Shown: one piece after another, positions 50,778 through 63,608 of the stretch
How the letters are laid out: each line of letters begins with the position of its first letter
How positions within the stretch are numbered: position 1 is the first letter of the stretch
Source of the DNA: Lysobacteraceae bacterium
GTDB lineage: Bacteria > Pseudomonadota > Gammaproteobacteria > Xanthomonadales > Ahniellaceae
Direction: 5' to 3'
Assembly (NCBI GenBank): GCA_002995625.1
Contig: PVBP01000002.1
Span: forward strand, 22,897-86,896
DNA length: 64,000 nucleotides
Translations under genes and position numbers: made by a program
Notes under the pieces: generated by a model
What the model was told of the DNA's origin: nothing
The model's database searches: none
What the model saw: only the letters and a program-made list of their open reading frames with translations

Positions 50778-52010
50778 TCAGGGCCGCTCCGATCGGGCCT
50801 CGGATTCGACCGCACCAGCCAGGATCCGCTGCGCCGCTTCCGCGAGGATCGCTTCCTCGTCGACCGCGACGCGCCGGATCGCCACCGCGCTGTGGTCCGC
50901 ATCGATCCGCCAGCCGCCGCGGGCGTTCGACCCGCGGTCGATCGAGGCGCCGATCCAGTTCAGTCCCTCGACGACCCGCTCGCGGACCGCCGACGCGTGC
51001 TCGCCGATGCCGCCGCTGAAGGCCAGCACGTCGATCCCGCCCATCGCCGAGATCGCGGCGCCGGCCTCGACGACGACGCGGTGCACGAACACGTCGACCG
51101 CGAATGCGGCCAGCGGATCGTCGCTCTCGAGCAGCGTGCGCATGTCGCCACTCAGCCCCGACAGGCCCAGCAGCCCCGATTCCCGGTACAGCATGCGCTC
51201 GACCGCGTCGGGCCCGCCGCCGTCCCGCACGAGGTCGAGCACGAGCGCCGGGTCCAGCGACCCGCACCGGGTCGCCATCACGAGGCCGTCGAGCGCGCTC
51301 CAGCCCATGCTGTGATGCACGCTGCGGCCCGCCGACACCGCGGTCAGGCTGGCCCCGCCGCCAAGGTGCGCAATCAGCACGCGGCCGGCTGCCAGCCGCG
51401 GCTCGCGCTCGCCGAGTCGCCTCATGACGGATTCACAGGCGAGACCGTGAAAGCCGTAGCGCACGCGGCCCCGTTCGGCGTGTGACCTCGGCAGCCCATA
51501 GACCCGCGCCCGCTCGGGGATCGTCGCGTGGAAGGCCGTATCGAAGCAGCCGACCTGGACCAGTTCCGGCCGCCGCCCGGCGATCGCGCGGATCGGCGCC
51601 AGGTTGACCGGCTGGTGGAGCGGGGCCAGCGGTGCCAGTGCCACCAGCCGATCCAGGATGGACCGGTCGATCCGCACCGGCGTTGTGAACTCGCGCCCGC
51701 CGTGCACGATCCGGTGGCCCGCGGCGGCGAGCCGCAGGCCGCGAGCGGTGCACCAGCGATCGACCGCCTCGAACAGGAGCCCCGGCGCGTCGGCGATTGA
51801 AGCCGACGCCTGCCCGTCGATGACCAACGGGGCCGGTTGCCCGCCGGCCGTGCCGGAGGTCGCAGCCAGGACGACCCGCTCGCCCGCCCCGTCCGCTTCG
51901 AGGCGCCCGCGCAGCAACTCGGCCGGGGGACCGCCGTCGGCTGCGAGCCCGAACAGCGCGAACTTGAGGCTGGTCGAGCCGGCGTTCAGCGCGAGGACGG
52001 CCGGACGCAT
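50778..52010 (-). CDS. ackA: acetate kinase
   Basis: 410 residues of the acetate/propionate kinase family. The N-terminal NAGSTSLKF, HRIVHGG, the AHLGGGAS phosphate loop and FSGGIGEHASAVRE are conserved. It interconverts acetyl phosphate plus ADP with acetate plus ATP. It starts 12 bases after the phosphotransacetylase stop, so the pair forms the acetyl-CoA to acetate route. The A/T-rich regulatory gap follows. Confidence 0.95.
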   Translation of the reverse strand: MRPAVLALNAGSTSLKFALFGLAADGGPPAELLRGRLEADGAGERVVLAATSGTAGGQPAPLVIDGQASASIADAPGLLFEAVDRWCTARGLRLAAAGHRIVHGGREFTTPVRIDRSILDRLVALAPLAPLHQPVNLAPIRAIAGRRPELVQVGCFDTAFHATIPERARVYGLPRSHAERGRVRYGFHGLACESVMRRLGEREPRLAAGRVLIAHLGGGASLTAVSAGRSVHHSMGWSALDGLVMATRCGSLDPALVLDLVRDGGGPDAVERMLYRESGLLGLSGLSGDMRTLLESDDPLAAFAVDVFVHRVVVEAGAAISAMGGIDVLAFSGGIGEHASAVRERVVEGLNWIGASIDRGSNARGGWRIDADHSAVAIRRVAVDEEAILAEAAQRILAGAVESEARSERP

Positions 52011-52022
52011 CGCGTCGATCCG

Positions 52023-52979
52023 CTACAGCGCGGCGCGCGCCGCCGCGAGGGCCTTCGAGTCCCGCCACCGGACGTACAGCGCGGCGACGGCGCAGGACGA
52101 CAGCCGCGCGGACAGCGGATCCGCGCGACTGGTCAGGATCACCGGCACCCGCGCTCCGATCGCGATGCCGGCCGACTCCGCGCCGCCGAGGAACGACAGG
52201 CTCTTGGCCAGCATGTTGCCGGCTTCGAGGTCCGGCGCCACCAGCACGTTGGCGCGACCGGCGACCGGAGATTCGATCCCCTTGAGGCGCGCCGCATCCG
52301 GGCTGATCGCGTTGTCGAGCGCCAGCGGTCCGTCGAGCACCCCATCCGTGATCTGGCCCCGGTCGGCCATCTTGCACAGGGCCGCCGCCTCGATCGTCGA
52401 AGGAATCTTCGGATTGACGCTCTCGGTCGCGGACATGATCGCGACCCGCACCGGATCGAAACCGAGCGCCTGCGCGAGCTCGATCGCGTTCTGGACGATG
52501 TCGCGCTTCTCGATCAGCCCGGGCGCGATGTTGACCGCCGCGTCGGTGATGATCAGCGGGTCCGCGCGGCCGGGAAGATCCATCACGAAGCAGTGGCTCA
52601 TCCGTCGGCCGGTGCGCAACCCGGCCCGCTCGTCGACCACCGCGTGCAGCAGTTCGTCGGTGTGGATCGATCCTTTCATCAGCGCCGCCACCCGTCCCGC
52701 GCGGGCCAACTCGGCGCCCTTCGCCGCCGCGGCGTGGCTGTGCGGGACGTCGAGGCATTCGACGCCATCGAGCCCGACGCCGATGTCGGCCGCGAGGCGC
52801 AGGACCCGCGCCATCGGCGCGATCACGACCGGCCGGATCAGTTCGGCCCGCATCGCCGCGACCGCGCTCTCGAGCGAGGGTCGATCGCAGGGATGCACCA
52901 CCGCGGTCGGCAGCGGGTCGATGTCGCGGCAACGTTCGAGCAGCCGCTGCCAGCGCTCGATCCCGTGGATCGGATTCAT
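52023..52979 (-). CDS. phosphate acetyl/butyryltransferase
   Basis: 318 residues, the short form of phosphotransacetylase without N-terminal regulatory domains. Recognisable blocks are AAAAKGAELARAG, KGSIHTDELL, HCFVMDLPGR, ITDAAVNIAP and VLVAPDLEAGNMLAKSL. It transfers acetyl (or butyryl) from CoA to phosphate; acetyl is favoured here because ackA follows. GGGAG lies six bases before ATG 52979. It starts 34 bases after the HlyD-like gene and may share its transcript. Confidence 0.92.
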   Translation of the reverse strand: MNPIHGIERWQRLLERCRDIDPLPTAVVHPCDRPSLESAVAAMRAELIRPVVIAPMARVLRLAADIGVGLDGVECLDVPHSHAAAAKGAELARAGRVAALMKGSIHTDELLHAVVDERAGLRTGRRMSHCFVMDLPGRADPLIITDAAVNIAPGLIEKRDIVQNAIELAQALGFDPVRVAIMSATESVNPKIPSTIEAAALCKMADRGQITDGVLDGPLALDNAISPDAARLKGIESPVAGRANVLVAPDLEAGNMLAKSLSFLGGAESAGIAIGARVPVILTSRADPLSARLSSCAVAALYVRWRDSKALAAARAAL

Positions 52980-53013
52980 CTGACGCTCCCGTCCGTGGCC
53001 GGGTCCTCGCGGC

Positions 53014-54225
53014 TCACGTTGCATTTCCGACCACCGCCAGCCGGACGCCTTCGCGAAGCCGGGCATCCGGGAAGACCACGACCCGTTCGCCGGCCTCGAG
53101 CCCGGAGAGGACCTCCGCGTGCTCCGGGCCGCGGCGGCCGACGCCGACCGCGCGCTCGCGCGCCCTGCCCCGCTCGTCGACGTAGACGTACCAGTCGCCC
53201 TGCCGTCGGAACAGCGCCGCGGCCGGGACGCGCAGCGCATCGTCGCGACGCCAGGTGACGAACGCCACCTCGACCCGGAAGCCGTCCGCGAGGCGCGACC
53301 AGTGCACGCCGTCGCCCTCCGGATCGAGGATCACGCGCACGCGCTGTTCCTCGACCCCGAGCGCCGAGACCTTCGTGAAGCCACCGGGCTCGACGCGCCG
53401 GACTCGCGCGCGCAACTCGCCTTCCCCGCCCCAGCGCAGGATCCGCGCGGGCTGTCCGGCCTCGACCGACACCGCCTGCGTCGACAGGACCTCGACCACG
53501 ATCTCGAGCCGGCGCGGGTCGCCGATCTCGATCACCGCGGTTCCGGGCGACACCGGGCTCGCGCTCTCGATCAGCCGGCGGACCACGACGCCATCCACCG
53601 GCGACGGGATCGCGACCACCTTCGGTCCGCCGCCGAGCCCCTGGTCGGCGAGCACCGCCTCGAGCGCGCGCGCGCGGTGCCGGGCGGCCAGAAGCTCGGC
53701 ACTTGCGGCGCGCAGCGCCGCGGCGTCGCGCGCCTCGGCTGCCCTGGCGGCCTCGACCGCACTGTCGGCGACGAGACGGCGTTCGTGCAGACCGGCGACC
53801 CGGCTGGCCTCGCTTCGGCTCAGCGCCGCAGCGGCCTCGATCGCCCGGCGCTGGGACTCTGCGGCGCGCGTGATCTCGTGGGCTGCGGCGAGTTCCGCCG
53901 CCAGCCGGGAACGGGTCGCGGGGTCCAGCAAGGCGGCCGTCGCCGGCTCGATCTCGGCGACCGTCTGCCCGGCCGTGACCGGATCACCCTCGCGCAGGCT
54001 CACGCGGCGGAGCGTGCCGGCGACCGGTGCCGAGACCAGCCAGCGCTCGACCAGCCGCGTGCGGCCTTCCTCCTCGAAGCCGATCTCGATCGGCCCCCGG
54101 CTGACTTCGCGGACCTCGACCAGCAGCGGCGATGGTCGAAAGGCCCATGCCAGGGCGATCAGTACCAGAACGGCGGCAGCGGCAAGCACCAGGCCGCGGC
54201 GGGTCATCGGGAATGCTCTGCTCAT
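53014..54225 (-). CDS. HlyD/MacA-type periplasmic adaptor
   Basis: 403 residues. A single membrane anchor (about 11-29) is followed by a barrel-sandwich/lipoyl half (GTLRRVSLREGDPVTAGQTV), a coiled-coil hairpin (~105-190, Ala/Glu/Arg-rich), the second lipoyl half (VVAIPSPVDGVVVRRL) and beta-barrel domains. Such proteins link an inner-membrane transporter to the outer membrane. The ATG overlaps the permease stop (ATGA, 54222-54225), so ATPase, permease and adaptor form one unit. Confidence 0.92.
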   Translation of the reverse strand: MSRAFPMTRRGLVLAAAAVLVLIALAWAFRPSPLLVEVREVSRGPIEIGFEEEGRTRLVERWLVSAPVAGTLRRVSLREGDPVTAGQTVAEIEPATAALLDPATRSRLAAELAAAHEITRAAESQRRAIEAAAALSRSEASRVAGLHERRLVADSAVEAARAAEARDAAALRAASAELLAARHRARALEAVLADQGLGGGPKVVAIPSPVDGVVVRRLIESASPVSPGTAVIEIGDPRRLEIVVEVLSTQAVSVEAGQPARILRWGGEGELRARVRRVEPGGFTKVSALGVEEQRVRVILDPEGDGVHWSRLADGFRVEVAFVTWRRDDALRVPAAALFRRQGDWYVYVDERGRARERAVGVGRRGPEHAEVLSGLEAGERVVVFPDARLREGVRLAVVGNAT

Positions 54226-56588
54226 TCGCGGGTCTTCAGCACTTCGATCAGGTCGAGCCGGGCGACACGCCGCCTGACCACCAGCGCGGACAGCAGCGCC
54301 GAGGCGATCATCGCGGCAGTGGCGAGCGCGTAGGTCCCGGGACTCACGATCACCGGGATCCGGAACAGGTCCGAGGCCAGCTGGCTGCCCATGTACCAGA
54401 CGAGCCCCTGGCCGACGAGGAAACCGAGCGGGATCGCCAGTGCCAGCAGCACCGCGAGCTCGCCGAGCAGGATGTACGACACCTCGCCACGGGTGAATCC
54501 GAGCACCCGGAGGCTCGCGAGCTCGCGCCCCCGCTCCGACAGCGCGACCCGCGCCGCGTTGTAGACGACGCCGAAGTTGATCACGAGCCCGAGCAGCAGC
54601 GCGACGAAGGTGAAGGTCAGCATGCTCTCGCCGATCGACTCGTGCACGTTGCGGATCTCGAGTTCGCGCACGCCGAGGCCGGCGACGCGTGGCCGGCGCT
54701 CGAGCTCGGCCTCGACCGCGTCGCGCCGGTCGGCCGCGACCCGCAGACGGGCGCCGCCGATCAGGTCGCCTTCCCCGAGAGCCCGGTTCAGCGCGTCGAG
54801 CGTCATGTAGCCCTGCACGCCGATGTATTCGCTGGTGAACCCGACCACCGGCAATCGAAGCGTCCGACGGCGGCCTTCGAGCACCTGCACCTCGACGGGG
54901 TCCCCGGGGCGGATGCCGAGGATCTCGCCGAGCTGGTCGGTCATCAGCAGCCCGTGCTCCGGGATCGGTGCCGCGCGCAGGTCGCGATTGACCGGCCGCT
55001 TGAGGATCCCGGCCGGGTCGAGTCCCTCGATCACGGTGCGCTGCGCGCGCGTGCCGTGCCGCATGACCACCGGCACGAAGCGAAACGGCTCGACGCGCTC
55101 GACGCCGGGCAGGCCCGCGATCTCCCCAAGCGCGACGCGGCCGACCGGCTCGACGAAGTTGACGCCCAGATCGTTGCGCTGCGCCAGCCGGAACTGCACG
55201 TCGACCATCCAGTCGATCGCGTCGTTCTGGAAGCGCCCGATCATCACGATCGCGCACGCCAGCGCGAGACCCACGATCGAGAGCAGCGCCTTGAACGGCC
55301 GCCGCTCGATCTGCCGGACGATGATCCGGGTCGGCTGGCCGAGCCGACCGAACCATGGCAGCCGCTCGATCGCGCTCGGGCGGTAGCGTTCGGGCGACGG
55401 TGGCCGCATCGCCTCGGCCGGTGGCAGCCGGGCCGCCCCCGCAACCGCGGCCGCCGCGCCGGCCAGCGCGGCGGCCAGCGTCACCGCGAACCCGGTCGCG
55501 ACGACCGTCGCATCGAGCGAGAACGACAGGTACGGAAAGCGGTAGAACTGCATGTACACGCCGGACAGCCAGTGACCGAGCAGCGCGCCGCCGGCGACCC
55601 CGATCAGCGTGCCGGCGGTGGCAATCAGCGCGACGACGAGCGCATAGTGGCCGGCGATCGCGCCGGGCCCGTAGCCGAAGGCCTTGAGGATCGCGATCTG
55701 ATCGCGCTGCATGCCGATGAGGCGCGTGATCACGACGTTGATCAGGAAGGCCGCGACCGACAGGAAGATCGTCGGGAACAGCCAGGCCATCGTGCCGAGC
55801 TGCTGGAACTCCTGGTCGAGAAAGCGGTTCGAGAGCTGGTTGTCGCGGCCGAAGGCATCGAGGCCGCCGTGACGGTCGACGACCGCGTCGATGGCCGCCA
55901 GCACCGCCTCGGCCCGCGCTCCGGGTGCGAACCGGAACGTCGCCTGGTTGAAGGCGCCCTCCATGTCGAGCGCGCCCTCGAGCGCGCGGCGGTCCATCCA
56001 CAGCACCGCGTAGCGCCGGAAGTCCGGAAAGGTGCTCCCGGGCGCGATCTGGTAGACGAACTCCGGCGAGCGCGCGGTGCCGACCATGACCAGCGTGCGC
56101 GCGCGGCCGTGGAGGGTCGCCCGGAACCTCGCCCCGAGCCCGAAGCCGTGGGCGTCGGCGAAGGCCTCGCTCGCGACCACCTCGTGCGCGGAGCCGGGCA
56201 ACGGCAAGCGCCCGCTCTCGAGCCGGATCCGGTTGAGCGGGGACTCGACCGAGGGCGGCGGCAGCGACAGCACCTGGGTCCTGATCGGCGCCGCGAAGCC
56301 CTCGACGGCGACGTTGCCGAAGGCCACCACCCGGGTCTCGACCCGGGCGATGCCGTCAATCGCCGCCAGCCGCTCCGCGACCGCCTCCGGCGCCCGCTTC
56401 ACCGCGACCCACGCATCGGCGAAGTTCTGCTCGGCGTAGAAGCGGTCCCGGGTGGATTCGAGCGATCGCAGCGTGGCCTGCGACATCACCAGGTTCGCGA
56501 TGCCGCCCGCGATCACCAGCGCGATCGCGATCGCCTGCGCGCGCAGGTGCCAGAGATCGCGCAGCGCCTTCCGCGTCAGTGACCTCAC
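54222..56588 (-). CDS. ABC transporter permease with two FtsX domains
   Basis: 788 residues. There are two FtsX-like repeats (about 265-390 and 660-780) of three to four membrane segments, each preceded by a MacB-type periplasmic domain, plus membrane segments near 20-35 and 440. GTG at 56588 overlaps the ATPase stop (GTGA). The two-repeat form resembles LolCE/YbbP-type permeases that extract or move lipids or lipoproteins, and the HlyD partner suggests export. Substrate unknown. Confidence 0.9.
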   Translation of the reverse strand: MRSLTRKALRDLWHLRAQAIAIALVIAGGIANLVMSQATLRSLESTRDRFYAEQNFADAWVAVKRAPEAVAERLAAIDGIARVETRVVAFGNVAVEGFAAPIRTQVLSLPPPSVESPLNRIRLESGRLPLPGSAHEVVASEAFADAHGFGLGARFRATLHGRARTLVMVGTARSPEFVYQIAPGSTFPDFRRYAVLWMDRRALEGALDMEGAFNQATFRFAPGARAEAVLAAIDAVVDRHGGLDAFGRDNQLSNRFLDQEFQQLGTMAWLFPTIFLSVAAFLINVVITRLIGMQRDQIAILKAFGYGPGAIAGHYALVVALIATAGTLIGVAGGALLGHWLSGVYMQFYRFPYLSFSLDATVVATGFAVTLAAALAGAAAAVAGAARLPPAEAMRPPSPERYRPSAIERLPWFGRLGQPTRIIVRQIERRPFKALLSIVGLALACAIVMIGRFQNDAIDWMVDVQFRLAQRNDLGVNFVEPVGRVALGEIAGLPGVERVEPFRFVPVVMRHGTRAQRTVIEGLDPAGILKRPVNRDLRAAPIPEHGLLMTDQLGEILGIRPGDPVEVQVLEGRRRTLRLPVVGFTSEYIGVQGYMTLDALNRALGEGDLIGGARLRVAADRRDAVEAELERRPRVAGLGVRELEIRNVHESIGESMLTFTFVALLLGLVINFGVVYNAARVALSERGRELASLRVLGFTRGEVSYILLGELAVLLALAIPLGFLVGQGLVWYMGSQLASDLFRIPVIVSPGTYALATAAMIASALLSALVVRRRVARLDLIEVLKTRE

Positions 56589-57301
56589 CAGCTGAGTTCC
56601 CGTGCCGCGATCGGAACCTCGTTGCGCTGTTCGCGCGCGATCCGCCCGTCGGCGAGGTACAGCACGCGATCCGCCATCCGCGCGATGTCGGCGTTGTGGG
56701 TGATGACGACCGTCGTCGTGCCGATCTCGCGGTTGATCGTCTCGATCGCCTCGAGCACGCGGATGCCGGTCGCCGAATCGAGCGCCCCGGTCGGCTCGTC
56801 GCACAGCAGCACCGCCGGACGCTTCGCGATCGCGCGCGCGATCGCGACGCGCTGCTGCTCGCCACCGGAGAGCTGGGCCGGGAAGTGGTCGAGCCGCTGG
56901 CCGAGGCCGACGAGACCGAGCGCCTCGTCGGGCGGCATCGGCCGCGTCGCGATCTCGGTCACGATCGCGACGTTCTCGCGCGCGGTCAGGCTCGGGATCA
57001 GGTTGTAGAACTGGAACACGAAGCCGATGTGCTCGCGCCGGAACGCCGTCAGGCGTGCATCGTCGGCGCCGACGAGATCCTCGCCGTGGTACCAGACGTG
57101 GCCCGAGGTCGGCGTGTCGAGCCCGCCGAGGATGTTGAGCAGCGTCGACTTGCCGCTGCCGGACGGGCCGAGCAGCACCACGAGTTCGCCGGCATGGAGG
57201 TCGAGATCGACGCCGCGCAGCGCGTGGACCTCGACCTCGCCCATCCGGTAGACCTTGCTGATTCCGCGTGCGCGGAAGACGAACTCGTCGACGGCGTCCA
57301 C
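56585..57301 (-). CDS. ABC transporter ATP-binding protein (LolD/MacB type)
   Basis: 238 residues. Walker [10 protein letters not shown] at about 45-53, Q-loop [18 protein letters not shown], signature [14 protein letters not shown] and Walker [13 protein letters not shown] are intact. It is the first gene of an ATPase-permease-adaptor operon. The start is a GTG at 57301; the only ATG upstream is out of frame. TAGCAT on the minus strand ends six bases before this GTG, so the mRNA may be leaderless. Confidence 0.93.
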   Translation of the reverse strand: MDAVDEFVFRARGISKVYRMGEVEVHALRGVDLDLHAGELVVLLGPSGSGKSTLLNILGGLDTPTSGHVWYHGEDLVGADDARLTAFRREHIGFVFQFYNLIPSLTARENVAIVTEIATRPMPPDEALGLVGLGQRLDHFPAQLSGGEQQRVAIARAIAKRPAVLLCDEPTGALDSATGIRVLEAIETINREIGTTTVVITHNADIARMADRVLYLADGRIAREQRNEVPIAARELSW

Positions 57302-57307
57302 GCGGAC

Positions 57308-57313
57308 ATGCTA
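57308..57313 (-). promoter_or_regulatory. candidate -10 element of a leaderless ABC operon transcript
   Basis: TAGCAT on the minus strand, six bases, then the GTG start at 57301. It is identical in hexamer and spacing to 33203-33215 on the plus strand. The rest of the 203-base gap (57302-57504) holds nothing else I can identify. Confidence 0.45.
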
Positions 57314-57504
57314 ACGGCTCGTGCACCGGCCCACTTGATCGGCGTCACGCGGGGACGTGGCGCGCGGCCGAGACCGGCACCGCGTGACGCGGCTCGCCGC
57401 CGGACTGGCGGCGACGCGATCCCGCAGGCGGATCGCCGAACGATGGCCGCCCGGGCCGCGATGCGGGGCGCGCGCCGTGGCGGAGATCCGGAAGCCCAAC
57501 CGGA

Positions 57505-58386
57505 TCAGCGGGTCGACGGGCCACGCTCCGGGAGCGGGATGTAGTCGCTCTCTCCGGGCACCTGGCCCATGCGCTGGGCCGCCCAGTCCTCCGCGGCCCG
57601 CGCGATGCGCTCGCGGCGGCTCGAGACGAAGTTCCACCAGAGGTGCCGCCGCGACTCCAGCGCCGCGCCGCCGATCACGACGAGGCGGGCCGCCGCCTGC
57701 GTCGAGATCCGGGCGCCCTGCCCGCCTGCCAGCACGCGCAGGATCGTGGGAGGCAGGACCACGCCATCGACGCCCACCTGCCCGTCCAGCACGTAGAGCG
57801 CCATCTCGTCGGCGAGGACCGGCAGGTCGAAGGCGGCCCCGCGTTCCAGCGCGACGTCGAGGTAGAGGGTCGGGGCGAAGGTCGGCACCGGTGAGCGCCG
57901 GCCGAAGGCCTCGCCGATCAGCACCCGGATCGCCGCGCCGTCGATCGCGAGCTCCGGGATCGCCGCGGCCGGCGTGTGGCTGAAGTCGGGCTCGGCCTCC
58001 TCGTGCGCGATCGGCAGCGCGGCCCAGAGCTGCAGGCCCTCGAGCGCCATGCCGTCGTCGCCGGCCAGCTCGGCCCAGCGCTCGGAATGCACGACGCCGC
58101 GCCCGGCGGTCATCCAGTTGATCGCGCCGGGTTCGATCACGCGGTCGGTGCCGAGGCTGTCGCGATGGCGGATCCGGCCTGCGAAGAGATAGGTCACGGT
58201 CGCAAGGCCGATGTGCGGATGCGGACGCACGTCGTCGGTCTCGCGCGTGACCATGGTCGGACCGAAGTGGTCGAAGAACACGAAGGGGCCAACCGACTGC
58301 CGGCGCGCGTCCGGCAGCAGCCGGCGGACGGTGAACGCGCCGCCGAGGTCCTTGACGTGGCCGGACAGGTCGAGGGTTTCCTGCAT
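57505..58386 (-). CDS. pirin family protein
   Basis: 293 residues, two cupin domains. The metal-binding HPHIGLATVTY block and GRGVVHSE sit in the N-terminal cupin, as in YhhW/pirin quercetinases. Members bind Fe and act as quercetin dioxygenases or redox-sensing regulators; here the role is unknown. ATG 58386 has GGAGA upstream at eight bases. It follows serS by 41 bases on the same strand and could be the last gene of that operon. Confidence 0.9.
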   Translation of the reverse strand: MQETLDLSGHVKDLGGAFTVRRLLPDARRQSVGPFVFFDHFGPTMVTRETDDVRPHPHIGLATVTYLFAGRIRHRDSLGTDRVIEPGAINWMTAGRGVVHSERWAELAGDDGMALEGLQLWAALPIAHEEAEPDFSHTPAAAIPELAIDGAAIRVLIGEAFGRRSPVPTFAPTLYLDVALERGAAFDLPVLADEMALYVLDGQVGVDGVVLPPTILRVLAGGQGARISTQAAARLVVIGGAALESRRHLWWNFVSSRRERIARAAEDWAAQRMGQVPGESDYIPLPERGPSTR

Positions 58387-58427
58387 GACGTGGTCTCCGG
58401 CCGGGCTTTCTGGACGCCCGCCCTGGC

Positions 58428-60303
<1,876 letters not shown>

Positions 60304-60304
60304 G

Positions 60305-61393
60305 TCAGGTGTCCTCGATCACGATGCTGGGGAAGGCGATGGCCTTGCTGCGGGCGCGGAGGGCCAGCCGCGCCGCGGCGCGGCGGGCGATCCCGCGGTA
60401 GGTCCGCGCGAGTTCTCCGTCGGGCTCGGCGACCACGGTCGGCCGGCCGCCGTCGGTCTCCTCGCGGATCCGGATGTCGAGCGGCAGCGAGCCGAGCAGC
60501 GCGACGCCGTACTCGGCCGCCATCCGCTCGCCGCCACCGGCCCCGAAGATGTGCTCGACGTGGCCGCAGTTCGAGCAGCGGTGCAGCGCCATGTTCTCGA
60601 CGATGCCGAGCACCGGCACCTCGACCTTCTCGAACATCCGGAGGCCCTTCCTCGCGTCGAGCAGCGCGATGTCCTGCGGCGTCGTCACGATCACGGCGCC
60701 CGAGACCGGCACGCGCTGGCACAGGGTCAGGTGGATGTCGCCGGTGCCCGGCGGCAGGTCGATCACGAGGTAGTCGAGCTCGCCCCACGCGGTTTCGTTG
60801 AGGAGCTGCGCCAGCGCCTGCGTGACCATCGGTCCGCGCCAGATCATCGGCGTGTCCTCGCCGACCAGGAAGCCGATCGACATCACCGCGAGTCCATGGG
60901 CGCGCTTGGGCACGATCCGGTTGCCCTCGGTGTCCGGACGCCCGTCGAGACCCAGCATGCGCGGCTGGCTCGGGCCGTAGATGTCGGCGTCGAGCAGGCC
61001 GACGCCGGCGCCTTCGGCCGCGAGCGCGAGCGCCAGGTTCACGGCCGTGGTCGATTTCCCCACCCCGCCCTTGCCCGAGGCGATCGCGATCACGTTCTTG
61101 ATGCCCGGAAGCGGCGTCAGCCCGTCCCGGACCTTGTGCGCGTGGACGCGCGAGGCCACGTTGACGACCGCGCCGTCGATGCGCGGGTCGGCCTCGAGCG
61201 CGTCGCGGACGATCCGCGCCAGCTCGTCGCTCCAGCCGCGCGCGGGGTAGCCGAGAACGAGATCCACCGCGACGCGACGGCCGTCGACGGCGATCCCCCG
61301 GACGGCGCCGGACGCAACGAGGTCGCTCCCGTAATGCGGGTCGACGATCGTCGCGAGGAGGGCGCGGACGGCGTCCGGGTCGAGGGCGGACAT
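60305..61393 (-). CDS. apbC: iron-sulfur cluster carrier protein ApbC/Mrp
   Basis: 362 residues. An N-terminal DUF59/MIP18 domain (1-90) precedes the P-loop ATPase with deviant Walker [11 protein letters not shown] near 109-118, the switch [10 protein letters not shown] and the Fe-S ligand motif CSNCG near 270. It binds and transfers [4Fe-4S] clusters to apoproteins, which in this window could include aconitase and Rnf subunits. TAGAAT on the minus strand about 30 bases upstream is a likely -10. It diverges from metG, a common arrangement in Lysobacterales. Confidence 0.95.
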   Translation of the reverse strand: MSALDPDAVRALLATIVDPHYGSDLVASGAVRGIAVDGRRVAVDLVLGYPARGWSDELARIVRDALEADPRIDGAVVNVASRVHAHKVRDGLTPLPGIKNVIAIASGKGGVGKSTTAVNLALALAAEGAGVGLLDADIYGPSQPRMLGLDGRPDTEGNRIVPKRAHGLAVMSIGFLVGEDTPMIWRGPMVTQALAQLLNETAWGELDYLVIDLPPGTGDIHLTLCQRVPVSGAVIVTTPQDIALLDARKGLRMFEKVEVPVLGIVENMALHRCSNCGHVEHIFGAGGGERMAAEYGVALLGSLPLDIRIREETDGGRPTVVAEPDGELARTYRGIARRAAARLALRARSKAIAFPSIVIEDT

Positions 61394-61423
61394 CGGGAAT
61401 CGACGCTGTGGGAAGGACCGGCC

Positions 61424-61429
61424 ATTCTA
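61424..61429 (-). promoter_or_regulatory. candidate -10 element for apbC-dcd-serS
   Basis: TAGAAT on the minus strand followed by GGCCGG, 30 bases before the apbC ATG, in the 93-base gap shared with metG. Confidence 0.4.
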
Positions 61430-61452
61430 CCGGTCGGTCGCCGGCCGCGTGC

Positions 61453-61458
61453 GATACT
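61453..61458 (+). promoter_or_regulatory. candidate -10 element for metG
   Basis: GATACT followed by TCGCGGC, 28 bases before the metG ATG. The same hexamer occurs before the methyltransferase gene at 46021. Confidence 0.4.
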
Positions 61459-61486
61459 TCGCGGCTCCCTGCGCTGCGCCGATCCG

Positions 61487-63583
61487 ATGTCCGACCCGCC
61501 CCGCACGCTCGTCACCTGCGCCCTGCCCTACGCCAACGGGCCGATCCACCTCGGCCACATGGTCGAGCACATCCAGGGCGACATCTTCGTGCGCGCGGCG
61601 CGGATGCAGGGCGAGCGCGTCGACTTCGTGTGCGCCGACGATTCGCACGGGACGCCGATCATGCTGCGCGCCGAGCGCGAGGGCATCACGCCGGAGCAGC
61701 TGATCGAGCGGATCTGGCACGAGCACCGCGCCGACCTCGCCGGCTTCGGCATCGCCTACGACCACTACTCGACGACCAACTCGGACGCCAACCGCGAGCT
61801 GACGCACCGGATCTGGCGCGCGCTCGTCGCGCGCGGGGCGACCGATGCCCGCGGCGTGCGGCAGTTCTACGATGCGGCCAAGGGCATGTTCCTGCCCGAC
61901 CGCTACATCAAGGGCGAATGCCCCAACTGCGGTGCCGCCGACCAGTACGGCGACTCCTGCGAGGCCTGCGGCGCGACCTACTCGCCGACCGACCTGAAGA
62001 ATCCCCGCTCGGTGATCTCGGGCGCGGCCCCGGAGCTGCGCGAGTCGATCCACCACTTCGTCCGGCTCGGCGCCTTCGAGGGCGAGCTGCGCGCGTGGCT
62101 CGACGAGCGCCGCGCCGCCGGCGGGCTGCAGCCCGAGGTGCTGAACAAGCTCGCCGAGTGGTTCGGCGAAGGACTTCGCGACTGGGACGTGTCGCGCGAT
62201 GCGCCGTACTTCGGCTTCGAGATCCCGGATGCGCCCGGCAAGTACTTCTACGTCTGGGTCGATGCGCCGATCGGCTACCTCGCGGCCTTCCGCGAACTGT
62301 GCGAGCGGCGCGGCGAGCCCGAGGCCTTCGAACGCTTCGCGCGCCCCGGGCCGCACGCCCGGATGGTCCACTTCATCGGCAAGGACATCATCTACTTCCA
62401 CACGCTGTTCTGGCCGGCGATGCTGATGGGCGCCGGGCTGCGCACGCCGGACGCGGTGCACGTGCACGGCTTCCTGACCGTCGGCGGCGAGAAGATGTCG
62501 AAGTCGCGCGGGACTTTCGTCAATGCGCGCACCTATCTCGCCCACCTCGATCCCGACTACCTGCGCTACTACCTCGCGACGATGCTCGGCCCGACGCTGG
62601 TCGACGTCGACCTCGATCTCAAGGCGTTCGAGGAGCGGGTCAACTCGCATCTGGTCGGCAAGTTCGTGAACCTCGCGAGCCGCTGCGCCGGCTTCATCCA
62701 TCGCCACTTCGATGGCCGCCTCGCCGAATCGCTTCCCGAACCCGAGTCGGCGGCCTACGCCGAGGCCGTGGATCGACTCCGGCCGGTGCGCGACCTGTAT
62801 GCCGCGCGCGACTACGCGCAGGCGATGCGCCGGATCGTCGAGGTCACCGACCGCGCCAACGAGTACGTCGCCGCGAAGGCGCCCTGGGCGATCGCGAAGG
62901 ACGAGGCGCGACGCACCGAACTGCACGTCGTCTGCACCCAGGCGATCGCGCTGTTCCGTCTGCTCGCCTGCCACCTGAAGCCGGTGATCCCGGCGACGAT
63001 CGCGAGAACCGAGGCCTTCCTCGCCGAGCCCGGCGGATTCGCGCGCTTCGACGCGACCGACGCGCCGCCGCTCGGTCGCCGGATCGCGCCGTTCGAAGCC
63101 CTGATGACCCGCGTCGACCCCAAGGCCATCGCCGCCATGATCGAAGCCTCGAAGGACTCCCTCGCCGCCCCGCCCGCCGCGGCGGCCCCCGCAACGGCGA
63201 CGAAGCCGGCCAGCGCACCGTCCCCGCCCGGATCGAAGGCCGTGGAAGGCGATGCACCGACGATCGCGATCGACGACTTCACCCGGGTCGACCTCCGGAT
63301 CGCCCGCATCGTCGAGGCCGAGGCGGTGCCGGAAGCCGACAAGCTGCTGCGCCTCGTGCTGGACCTCGGCAGCGAGCGCCGCCAGGTCTTCGCCGGCATC
63401 AAGTCGGCCTACGACCCGGCGACCCTGGTCGGGCGGCTGACCGTGATGGTCGCGAACCTCGCGCCGCGCAAGATGCGCTTCGGCCTGAGCGAGGGCATGG
63501 TGTTGGCCGCCAGCGACGATCGCGGCGGTCCGTTCCTGCTGGCTCCCGACGCCGGGGCCGAGCCCGGCATGCGGGTGAAGTGA
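61487..63583 (+). CDS. metG: methionine-tRNA ligase
   Basis: 698 residues. The HIGH-type motif reads HLGH in [14 protein letters not shown] near 22, the zinc knuckle is CPNC...CEAC near 145-160, and KMSKS lies near 340. After the anticodon domain an Ala/Pro-rich linker (about 565-590) leads to a C-terminal Trbp111-like tRNA-binding domain ([12 protein letters not shown] to the end), so this is the dimeric long form. No ribosome binding site is obvious. It is divergent from apbC and 25 bases ahead of rnfB. Confidence 0.97.
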   Translation: MSDPPRTLVTCALPYANGPIHLGHMVEHIQGDIFVRAARMQGERVDFVCADDSHGTPIMLRAEREGITPEQLIERIWHEHRADLAGFGIAYDHYSTTNSDANRELTHRIWRALVARGATDARGVRQFYDAAKGMFLPDRYIKGECPNCGAADQYGDSCEACGATYSPTDLKNPRSVISGAAPELRESIHHFVRLGAFEGELRAWLDERRAAGGLQPEVLNKLAEWFGEGLRDWDVSRDAPYFGFEIPDAPGKYFYVWVDAPIGYLAAFRELCERRGEPEAFERFARPGPHARMVHFIGKDIIYFHTLFWPAMLMGAGLRTPDAVHVHGFLTVGGEKMSKSRGTFVNARTYLAHLDPDYLRYYLATMLGPTLVDVDLDLKAFEERVNSHLVGKFVNLASRCAGFIHRHFDGRLAESLPEPESAAYAEAVDRLRPVRDLYAARDYAQAMRRIVEVTDRANEYVAAKAPWAIAKDEARRTELHVVCTQAIALFRLLACHLKPVIPATIARTEAFLAEPGGFARFDATDAPPLGRRIAPFEALMTRVDPKAIAAMIEASKDSLAAPPAAAAPATATKPASAPSPPGSKAVEGDAPTIAIDDFTRVDLRIARIVEAEAVPEADKLLRLVLDLGSERRQVFAGIKSAYDPATLVGRLTVMVANLAPRKMRFGLSEGMVLAASDDRGGPFLLAPDAGAEPGMRVK

Positions 63584-63608
63584 GCCCGCGACGATCGCGC
63601 ATCCGACG

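Noticed and set aside
54222..57326. A single 1034-residue permease starting near 57326
   Set aside because: The extra N-terminal part is the shadow of the ATPase gene; the permease begins at the GTG in the GTGA overlap at 56588.
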